64,000 nt of DNA from Spirosoma sp. SC4-14 (GTDB taxonomy: Bacteria; Bacteroidota; Bacteroidia; Cytophagales; Spirosomataceae): positions 6,069,001 to 6,133,000 of the forward strand of contig NZ_CP147518.1 of assembly GCF_037201965.1 (NCBI RefSeq), written 5' to 3'. Both the position numbers and the translations under genes were made by a program. Below, one piece after another: positions 42,897 to 49,896 of the stretch; the stretch's first letter is position 1, and each line of letters opens with the position of its first letter. The notes below the pieces were generated by a model, which saw nothing but the letters and a program-made list of their open reading frames with translations, searched no databases and was not told where the DNA came from.

Positions 42897-45422
42897 TTAC
42901 ACCTCCGACCGCAGCACGTCGAGCGGAGGACGTACCAGCACGTCGCGGCTATTGAACAGGCCGATCAGGATCGTCAGAATGGTGACAATGGTGGCTACTA
43001 CAACCAGCGGCAATGTATTGGGTCGGTACGGAACTTCGAACACAAACTGAGCCAATGCCCACGTTCCAACTACCGATAGCAGAATTCCCGACAGAGCAGC
43101 CAACAAGCCCAGTAAACCATATTCCAGCGCCGTAATTCGCAGAATCTGGTTTTGGCTGGCACCCAGTGTGCGGAGCAGAACGCTTTCGCGCAGACGCTGA
43201 TATTTGCTGATCACGACCGAACTACCCAACACAAGCAAGCCCGTCAGTATGCTAAAGAGCGCCATAAACTGAATCACAAACGAAATCTGGTCCAGAATTT
43301 CATCGACCGTCTTCAGAATCAGTCCCAGATCGATGGCCGACACGTTCGGAAACTGACTGACCAGATTGCGCTGCAACACGGCCGAGGTCTGGCTGTTGGG
43401 TACACGCGTCATCAGCACATGAAACTGCGGAGCCTGCTCCAGCACTCCGGCCGGAAACACCACCAGAAAATTGGTTTGTACCCGGTTCCATTCCACTTCG
43501 CGGGTTCCGCCCACAATGGCCGGAATGAGCATTCCCTGTACGTTGAAGCTCAGCGTGTCGCCCAGTTTCGCGTGCAATCGACCCAGAAAATCTTTTTCAA
43601 CCGAAATGTATACGTTGCCATCGGCCTGATAGGGTGCTTTGCCATCAACCAGTTTCTCCGACGAAATCAGGGTGTCGCGGTAGGTTACGCGGTACTCGCG
43701 ACTGAACGCCCAGTTTGGCGTTTTCAGGGTTGTGTCTTTTTTGGTTTCGTCGGGATGTTTGCCATTAATGTCGGTCAGGCGCATCGTTATAACCGGCACA
43801 TCCTGCAAAACGGGCAGATTCTGCTGTTTCACCAGCGACCGAACACCCGCTATCTGCTCTTTCTGAATATCGAACAATACCATATTGGGCTGATTACCAC
43901 TAGCCGACAATTCGACCCGGCCCAGCAATAGCCCCTGCGTGAGGTAAAGTGTTGCAATCAGAAATGCCCCCAGACCAATGGCCGTCACCAGAATCAGCGT
44001 TTGGTTATTGGGTCGATACAGATTGGCCAGACTTTGTCGCCATACATAACTCCACGACGTAGGAAAAAACCGCCTAACCAGCCAGATCAGTCCTAAGCCC
44101 AATAAGGTCAGAATGCCAAACGCCACCGTAAGCCCGCCCGTGAAGCCAATGGCCAGCATCAGATTTTTGGTTTGCAAATAGGCAAACCCGACAATAAACC
44201 CAATTACCAGCAGATAGACCAGCCATCGCAACGGATCACGACCGCTCAGATCGTCTTCATACGAAGTGCGTAGCGTTCGCAACGGCGACACATTTCGAAT
44301 GCTGAGTAAAGGCAGGAGCGCAAACAAAACCGAAATGAGCAGCCCGGTACCAATACCGCCCAGAATCGCCGGCCCAGATAGGGTCGTTTCGACCGCAACC
44401 GGGAGGAATCGCCCAAACACCTGGGGTAGGATAAGTTGTACTGCCGATCCGACTATGGCCCCAATGGTAGCGCCAATCAGCCCCATCAGCGCTGTCTGAA
44501 ACAAATAGATCAGTAATGCCTGCCGACCACTGGCACCCAGGGTTCGCAGGATAGCTACCGACGTAATTTTCTCTTTTACATACAACTGCACCGCGCTGGC
44601 TACGCCCACACAGCCTAACAGCAAGGCGACAAAAGCCACCAGACTCATGTATTTTGTCAGATCGGCAAACGACCGGCCTGTCTGCCGTTTGCGATCGGCA
44701 ACCGTATCGATATTGACGCCTTCTTTCTCGAACCGGGCATCGTATTTTTTGACGATAGCCCCAATGTCGGTTCCGGGCGCAAACTGGTAATAATATTTGT
44801 AGGCAATTCGGCTACCACGTTGCAGGAGGCCCGTACTGACCAGATATTTATTCGGGATGAAGACAGTTGGCGCCACCGTTGCCGCAATAGCAGCCTGACC
44901 GGGTGTTTTTGTAACACGTCCGGCAATCAGAAACGACAGATTACCAACCCGCACCGAATCGCCGGGCTGGGCACCCAACTGAACCAACAGTCCATCATCG
45001 ACCAGCGCAACGCGGCCCTGCGCCTGCCGAAACGTTTGAATAGCCGACAGAGGCTCCACTTCCCAGGTTCCGTAATAGGGAAAATTACCTTCCAGCCCTT
45101 TCACCTGAGCCAGTCGCACACCACCCGTTTTCGGAATCGAGACCAGCGATGGGAATGAAACTTCATAGGCCCGGTCGCGCCCGAGGGTTTTAGCTAATTG
45201 CTGTGTTTTAGCCGATGGCGGACGCGTCCACGAAAGTGTCAGATCAGCCCCCAGCAGTTCGCGGGCCTGCTCGTCGATGCTGCGCGCCAGATTGTCGCCA
45301 AAGGAATTGATAGCAACCAATGCCGCTATGCCCAGCACAATAGCCGACATAAAGAGCAGTAACCGTTGGCGACTCCGGCGACTATCGCGCCAGGCCATGC
45401 GAAAAAGCCAGGAGAAATTCAT
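42897..45422 (-). CDS. ABC transporter permease (YbbP/FtsX-like)
   Basis: Inner-membrane permease of 841 aa, FtsX/MacB superfamily, organised as two repeated FtsX units. There is one N-terminal transmembrane helix (RQRLLLFMSAIVLGIAALVAI), an extracytoplasmic domain, helices near 260-400 and central pairs, a second extracytoplasmic domain and C-terminal helices (ALFSILTGLLVLGSSVVISKYQRLRESVLLRTLGAS). The conserved VAILRTLGASGRQALLIY coupling motif occurs twice in variants. Length and layout match YbbP. The cognate ATPase is probably the ybbA-like gene 2 kb upstream, past a metallophosphoesterase gene. Substrate unknown. Confidence 0.88.
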   Translation of the reverse strand: MNFSWLFRMAWRDSRRSRQRLLLFMSAIVLGIAALVAINSFGDNLARSIDEQARELLGADLTLSWTRPPSAKTQQLAKTLGRDRAYEVSFPSLVSIPKTGGVRLAQVKGLEGNFPYYGTWEVEPLSAIQTFRQAQGRVALVDDGLLVQLGAQPGDSVRVGNLSFLIAGRVTKTPGQAAIAATVAPTVFIPNKYLVSTGLLQRGSRIAYKYYYQFAPGTDIGAIVKKYDARFEKEGVNIDTVADRKRQTGRSFADLTKYMSLVAFVALLLGCVGVASAVQLYVKEKITSVAILRTLGASGRQALLIYLFQTALMGLIGATIGAIVGSAVQLILPQVFGRFLPVAVETTLSGPAILGGIGTGLLISVLFALLPLLSIRNVSPLRTLRTSYEDDLSGRDPLRWLVYLLVIGFIVGFAYLQTKNLMLAIGFTGGLTVAFGILTLLGLGLIWLVRRFFPTSWSYVWRQSLANLYRPNNQTLILVTAIGLGAFLIATLYLTQGLLLGRVELSASGNQPNMVLFDIQKEQIAGVRSLVKQQNLPVLQDVPVITMRLTDINGKHPDETKKDTTLKTPNWAFSREYRVTYRDTLISSEKLVDGKAPYQADGNVYISVEKDFLGRLHAKLGDTLSFNVQGMLIPAIVGGTREVEWNRVQTNFLVVFPAGVLEQAPQFHVLMTRVPNSQTSAVLQRNLVSQFPNVSAIDLGLILKTVDEILDQISFVIQFMALFSILTGLLVLGSSVVISKYQRLRESVLLRTLGASQNQILRITALEYGLLGLLAALSGILLSVVGTWALAQFVFEVPYRPNTLPLVVVATIVTILTILIGLFNSRDVLVRPPLDVLRSEV

Positions 45423-45458
45423 AGGTCAATCAATCATTGGGGAATGGTGAAGTGTCCT

Positions 45459-45491
45459 AGCCCTAAAAGGTTTCGAAAACCTTTTAGGGCT
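45459..45491 (-). terminator. 15-bp palindrome after the metallophosphoesterase gene
   Basis: Perfect arms agccctaaaaggttt and its complement around a cga loop, 29 nt past the minus-strand stop and before the permease start. The 25-nt core recurs at 48990-49014. Confidence 0.8.
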
Positions 45492-45520
45492 GTGTACGCC
45501 AATATCCAATCCACCATTTT

Positions 45521-47323
45521 TTATTTTTCAATTTTCAGTTCATCTTTCACCACGCCCTCTTTATCGTAAACCTTGTAAATCAGTGTTTTACCGTCTATTT
45601 TCATGTGCTGATAGAAAGGGCCGTTCTTATAGCGGACCTGCGCATATGCTTCGTCGGGCCACATCTCGTGTTCGCTCGGAATACCAATCGAAATGGTGTA
45701 AATGGTGCCTTTGGCGGGCGAAACCACTGGTTTTTCGGCATACATCGGCTTCGTTCGCAGATAATAATGCACGTGACCACTCATGACCATGTCCACATGA
45801 TATTGATCGAACAAACGACACCACTCTTTCCGTATGTCGGTATAATCTTCCTCGAAATTGTATGGCGGGAAATGAAAAAACGCAAATTTCCAGTCGGCTT
45901 TCGACTGGGCCAGTTGTTGCCTGATCCAGTCGGTTTGTGCTTCGATGGGCGACGTAGCATCGATCATCAGAAACAAAGCATTCTGGTACGTAAAGGCATA
46001 GGTCTGTTCGGTGGGCACCTCCGGGGTTTGCGGCCCATTTTTCGGCAGACTGAACATTTCCTGATACATCCAGGCTCCTAATCCATCCTGACTATCGTGA
46101 TTACCGGGAATGGGCATCAGGGGTTTATACTGAAAAATAGACCCCGAATGCTGCCATAGCTCATCCCACTCGTTGCGATGCAGCCCCGTACTAACCAGAT
46201 CTCCGGCAATGGAATAGAACGCAATTTCGGGATGGCGGTCGATTGTCTTCCGGGCCATGCTTCCCCAGTCGGGCGATTTATGCGTATCACCAAACCAGAT
46301 GAACGAAAATCCATCCGGGCTCGACGACTGGGTTTTAAAGCTAGCCGGTATCGACCAGCTACCGCTTTCCGACCCAGCTCGATAGGTGTAGGTTGAACCC
46401 GGTTTCAGACCAGTTAGCCGGGCTGTAAATCGGTTTACGTACCGATCATTCTGCAACAACCGATCTTCCATCCGAAACACCGATGCCGAAGACGACAGCG
46501 TATCGGCAGTACCGTTTAGCCAATACTGCACCCTGCCATTGGGCACCGTAGCCGATGTTCGCCACTGAATATCCTGCGTAGTGGCCGGGTTTCCGCTCCA
46601 GGTCAGCAGAATCTGGTCGGGTTTGGGTTGAGATGGTTCTACGGTTTTGCGGAAGGCTTCAATCAGATGAGCTTCGCGGGCCCGCCCCCGAATCGTCTGC
46701 ACCAGAATCTGCCCCCGTAGTGCTTCCGGTACTTCGGTCAGCGTCAGGTCGCTCCAGTCGTGATAGGTAAAAGCTCCTTTCTGGAGTGTATCGAGGGTTT
46801 GAAAAGTTGGATAAACGTTTGAAACGTTCACCTTATCGACCGCTTTCTGAGGCCCTACACTGATAAAATAAACCGGCCGATGCTTGTCGAACCCATTGAT
46901 ACCCAACTCTATCTTTCCGGCATCGAACGCTTTCTGCCATACCTCATAGGTGTATTCTTCATTTTTGACGACCATATCCGTTTTCCGAAAGCCGCTACCT
47001 TCCAGCCAGAACGGGAGCGTTTTCTGATCGGTATGACGCATGAGCGAAACAACTACAGGTACGTTCACATCGAAAGTCAGATACTTTGTGGCCATTATTT
47101 TTTTTTCGGGTTCGCTCAAAAACTGCAGCACATAATTCTGACCGATGGTATCGAGCTGCTCGGGTTTAAGCGTTTCATAGAGTCGGGTAACAGCTCCATC
47201 CATCACGCTTTTCACGGATGTTATATCTGGTTGTTGCTTCTGCGATGCCACATTACAGGATATTACACTCATGGTCAGGATAAACCCGGAGAGAACCATT
47301 GAAAAAAAAGGAGAATGTTTCAT
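45521..47323 (-). CDS. Exported purple-acid-phosphatase-like metallophosphoesterase
   Basis: Exported or lipid-anchored phosphoesterase of 600 aa. The signal ends near SVISC (lipobox-like Cys at about 23). A family-unknown N-terminal domain (about 40-220) is followed by a fibronectin-III-like domain (about 230-330, DQILLTWSGNPATTQDIQWRT) as in purple acid phosphatases, and a calcineurin-type catalytic domain with SFIWFGDTH, YSIAGDLV, PIPGNHDSQDG, WKFAFFHFPPYN and MSGHVHYYLRT, so the metal ligands are present. It sits between ybbA and ybbP homologues on the same strand, an unusual insertion. Confidence 0.88.
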   Translation of the reverse strand: MKHSPFFSMVLSGFILTMSVISCNVASQKQQPDITSVKSVMDGAVTRLYETLKPEQLDTIGQNYVLQFLSEPEKKIMATKYLTFDVNVPVVVSLMRHTDQKTLPFWLEGSGFRKTDMVVKNEEYTYEVWQKAFDAGKIELGINGFDKHRPVYFISVGPQKAVDKVNVSNVYPTFQTLDTLQKGAFTYHDWSDLTLTEVPEALRGQILVQTIRGRAREAHLIEAFRKTVEPSQPKPDQILLTWSGNPATTQDIQWRTSATVPNGRVQYWLNGTADTLSSSASVFRMEDRLLQNDRYVNRFTARLTGLKPGSTYTYRAGSESGSWSIPASFKTQSSSPDGFSFIWFGDTHKSPDWGSMARKTIDRHPEIAFYSIAGDLVSTGLHRNEWDELWQHSGSIFQYKPLMPIPGNHDSQDGLGAWMYQEMFSLPKNGPQTPEVPTEQTYAFTYQNALFLMIDATSPIEAQTDWIRQQLAQSKADWKFAFFHFPPYNFEEDYTDIRKEWCRLFDQYHVDMVMSGHVHYYLRTKPMYAEKPVVSPAKGTIYTISIGIPSEHEMWPDEAYAQVRYKNGPFYQHMKIDGKTLIYKVYDKEGVVKDELKIEK

Positions 47324-47407
47324 GAATGATCTGTCGGTAAGTCATTTATCTGCTACGAATAGCCATCTGAACTATTCATACCTGATAATACTACCGGCGA
47401 ACTGGCA

Positions 47408-48097
47408 TTAAATACTATTCGCCAGTTGGGTATCCGAAACAACGGTTCCTCCTTTAATCCGAATAACCCGCTGCGTCCGGGCGGCCAAATCCAGATCGTG
47501 CGTCACGAGTACGAGTGTAGTACCGGCTTCGCGGTTCAGTTCGAATAACAGATCAATTACGGTCGCGCTTGTGTCGGCGTCGAGATTGCCGGTAGGCTCA
47601 TCGGCAAACAGCAGTTTGGGTCGATTGGCAAACGCCCGAGCCAGCGACACCCGTTGCTGTTCGCCCCCGGAGAGTTGAGTTGGATAATGGTGACCACGCT
47701 GGCCCAGACCAACCCGTTCCAGCAATGCCTGTGCGGTTTTCTGAACGCCTTTTTCGCCACGAAGCTCCATCGGCACCATTACGTTTTCGAGAGCCGTAAG
47801 CGTCGGCAGCAACTGAAAATTCTGAAAAATAAAACCGACATGCTGGTTCCGAATAGCTGCCCGTTCGTCTTCCGACAGCGTATCGAGTCGAATATCGTTC
47901 AGATAAACACTCCCCGACGAAGCCCGGTCCAGTCCGGCACAAAGCCCGAGCAACGTTGTTTTGCCGCTCCCCGACGGCCCAACGATTGAAAACGTGTCGC
48001 CCGGTTCGAGCGTAAAGTTAACCCCATGCAGCACCGTCAGTTCCCGGCCGCCACTTTGATAGGTTTTTGTAAGATTTTCGACGCGCAGAATACTCAT
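47408..48097 (-). CDS. ABC transporter ATP-binding protein (YbbA/LolD-like)
   Basis: Cytosolic ATPase of 229 aa, MacB/LolD/YbbA class. Walker A GPSGSGKTT is at 40-48, then the Q-loop in FIFQNFQLLPTLTALENV, the signature LSGGEQQRVSLARAF, Walker B LLFADEPTGNLD and the H-loop in VLVTHDLDLAART. It is divergent from the tesA-like gene and upstream of the ybbP-like permease on the same strand, which reproduces the gene arrangement of Escherichia coli tesA/ybbA/ybbP except for one inserted gene. Confidence 0.93.
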   Translation of the reverse strand: MSILRVENLTKTYQSGGRELTVLHGVNFTLEPGDTFSIVGPSGSGKTTLLGLCAGLDRASSGSVYLNDIRLDTLSEDERAAIRNQHVGFIFQNFQLLPTLTALENVMVPMELRGEKGVQKTAQALLERVGLGQRGHHYPTQLSGGEQQRVSLARAFANRPKLLFADEPTGNLDADTSATVIDLLFELNREAGTTLVLVTHDLDLAARTQRVIRIKGGTVVSDTQLANSI

Positions 48098-48261
48098 GAA
48101 ACCAAAAAGGTTGTTCTAAACAAAGAGATAATGGAGATTTACAGCATAAATTAGTCATTGGTCATTTGCCTTCGGCGTTATTAGTCATTGGTTTATTTCC
48201 AATAACTAATTGCCAATGACAAATGACAATTCGCATTTCAAGCGTAACGACCATATAACCA

Positions 48262-48975
48262 ATGAAGTTCTTCGACTTTCGCCAAACAGCGTATTCTTTG
48301 ATAAGCGGCCTAATGCTCTTCTTAACGGCGTGGAGCTGCGGCTCATCCGACACTAAAACCGAATCGAAAACGGGTTCCGACACGGCTGAGGCTAGGGCCA
48401 GCCGTCCGGCAACGACCGCTAAAAAACCAATAGTCCTCTTCTACGGCAATAGCCTGACGGCTGGTTATGGCGTTGAGCCAGCGCAGGCGTTTCCGGCGCT
48501 GGTAGGTCAGAAAATCGATTCTGCGGGTTTGAACTATCAGGTAGTAAATGCCGGACTTAGTGGCGAAACCACGGCTGGTGGCAAAAGCCGCATCAGTTGG
48601 GTAATGCGCCAGCCGGTAGCCGTGTTTGTGCTGGAGTTGGGCGGCAACGATGGGCTGCGTGGCATTCCGCTCAAATCGACCCGCGAAAACCTACAGGCCA
48701 TTATCGACACGGTACGGGCTAAAAGTCCGCAGGCTACCCTTGTGCTGGCCGGTATGCAGATTCCGCCCAACATGGGCACCGATTACACACGCGAGTTCAA
48801 GGGCTTATTTAAAGAACTTGCCGACAAGAATAAACTGGTGCTGATTCCATTTCTGCTCGAAGGTGTTGGCGGCATTCCAAAACTCAACCAACCCGATGGT
48901 ATTCACCCCACGCCCGAAGGACACAAGATTGTAGCCGAAACCGTCTGGAACGTATTACGACCGGTATTGAAGTAA
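48262..48975 (+). CDS. TesA-like arylesterase (GDSL/SGNH hydrolase)
   Basis: Exported SGNH hydrolase of 237 aa, a lipoprotein by its lipobox TAWSC (Cys26), unlike soluble E. coli TesA. After a Ser/Thr/Lys-rich linker come block I FYGNSLTAGYG (nucleophile Ser), NAGLSGETTAGG, block III ELGGNDGLRG and block V DGIHPTPEGH. These match the arylesterase/thioesterase I/lysophospholipase L1 family. The divergent ybbA gene is the usual neighbour of tesA. Its stop codon TAA is part of an 11-nt inverted repeat whose partner lies beyond the IS element. Confidence 0.92.
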   Translation: MKFFDFRQTAYSLISGLMLFLTAWSCGSSDTKTESKTGSDTAEARASRPATTAKKPIVLFYGNSLTAGYGVEPAQAFPALVGQKIDSAGLNYQVVNAGLSGETTAGGKSRISWVMRQPVAVFVLELGGNDGLRGIPLKSTRENLQAIIDTVRAKSPQATLVLAGMQIPPNMGTDYTREFKGLFKELADKNKLVLIPFLLEGVGGIPKLNQPDGIHPTPEGHKIVAETVWNVLRPVLK

Positions 48976-48989
48976 CGTGAGAAATAAAC

Positions 48990-49014
48990 CTAAAAGGTTT
49001 CGAAAACCTTTTAG
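48990..49014 (+). terminator. Palindrome after the tesA-like gene
   Basis: An 11-bp stem ctaaaaggttt/aaaccttttag with a cga loop. The same 25-nt core occurs at 45462-45488. It lies 14 nt after the stop codon. Confidence 0.75.
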
Positions 49015-49028
49015 AGTGCGTTGGGGAA

Positions 49029-49397
49029 TTACATTTGGTAAAACGTCTCGATTCGTTGTAACATGATCTGACTATTGGCCAGATAGAGCCAACTGACCGA
49101 AGAAGATACTGTATGCTCATAATCCTTAGCGATCCGCCGGAAATAATTCGTCCAGGCAATGCTGCGCTCCACCACCCAGCGTTTGGCTACCGGCACAAAA
49201 CCACGCGCTGATTCAGGCCGGGAGGCTTTTTCAAACCGGGACGCCGGAGCGTTCGATACTCCACTTAGCCAGCTCACGCCCAAACACTCCATTGTACGCT
49301 TGGTCGCCAAAAATCTTTTCCAGCCGGTCGCCTGCACGCCAAAGTATCGATTCAATAAGTTGTTTAGCGAGTGGGCCATCGGCTTGATTGGCCGCAT
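49029..49397 (-). CDS. IS5-family transposase, C-terminal frame
   Basis: Second transposase frame. It encodes the C-terminal DDE segment with RGFVPVAKRWVVERSIAWTNYFRRIAKDYEHT, which carries the catalytic Glu, and ends SQIMLQRIETFYQM. It has no convincing start of its own and is open over residues that only make sense after about 49260, so expression needs a frame change from the upstream frame. It lies in the +1 frame relative to that frame. Confidence 0.75.
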   Translation of the reverse strand: MRPIKPMAHSLNNLLNRYFGVQATGWKRFLATKRTMECLGVSWLSGVSNAPASRFEKASRPESARGFVPVAKRWVVERSIAWTNYFRRIAKDYEHTVSSSVSWLYLANSQIMLQRIETFYQM

Positions 49398-49824
49398 CTA
49401 CATCCGCCACCCAGAGTCGGCCTTGAGTATCAACGACGAAAGTTCGTTTGCGCCCATTAACGCGTTTGTGTGGGTCGGTACCGCGGTAGCTGTCAATCAT
49501 TGGTGATAGCTTAACCGATTGTGAATCAATACATAACGCCGAGGGGTAGGCTTCTCGATTGGCGTTGACTCGATCCAGTTGGTTTAAGGCCGCATTCATT
49601 TGCTCGAAGGTGCCCTTAGCCTTCCACTGCTCAAAGTAATAGTAAACAGCTTGCCAATGGGGCCAGTCAGGGGGCAGATTTCGCCACTGACATCCTGTAC
49701 GGAGCAGCCATAAAATCGCATCTACCATTTGTCGAAGATCATGTTTACGCTTGCGCTGAAGATCAAAAAAAGGCGATATTGTTGCCCACTGGTAGTCGGT
49801 CAGTGGTTGCCACTGAGAAGTCAT
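49231..49824 (-). CDS. IS5-family transposase, N-terminal frame
   Basis: First transposase frame of about 197 aa, starting at MTSQWQPLTDYQWATISPFF (first base 49824). It contains the DUF4096-type N-terminus (LLRTGCQWRNLPPDWPHWQAVYYYF) and the first two catalytic aspartates in CIDSQSVKLSP and WVADVDAANQADG. It ends at a TGA (49231-49233) before the Glu region, which is in the +1 frame. Either programmed frameshifting or a single-base mutation splits the enzyme; sequence alone does not decide. Confidence 0.8.
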   Translation of the reverse strand: MTSQWQPLTDYQWATISPFFDLQRKRKHDLRQMVDAILWLLRTGCQWRNLPPDWPHWQAVYYYFEQWKAKGTFEQMNAALNQLDRVNANREAYPSALCIDSQSVKLSPMIDSYRGTDPHKRVNGRKRTFVVDTQGRLWVADVDAANQADGPLAKQLIESILWRAGDRLEKIFGDQAYNGVFGRELAKWSIERSGVPV

Positions 49825-49896
49825 ACATTTGTTTCTTGGTCGATACAAAGTTGACTCGACTACCAGCCTTTCTCAATTCCCCAACAACTTCTCACG

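Larger units (their letters stand above)
49020..49885 (-). mobile_element. IS5-family insertion sequence (about 866 bp)
   Basis: Element bounded by inverted repeats gttggggaatt (49020-49030) and aattccccaac (49875-49885). It carries two overlapping transposase frames on the minus strand (IS5 superfamily, IS427/IS1031-like by eye). No clear target-site duplication is seen: the left flank ends gtgc, the right begins aact. It sits between the convergent tesA-like and tamA genes. Confidence 0.82.

Noticed and set aside
43152..43931. 259-codon plus-strand frame opposite the ybbP-like permease
   Set aside because: Antisense shadow: Gln/His/Arg-rich without any domain, fully inside a convincing permease gene.
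49020..49885. Target-site duplication of the IS element
   Set aside because: The bases directly outside the inverted repeats do not match, so no duplication can be claimed.
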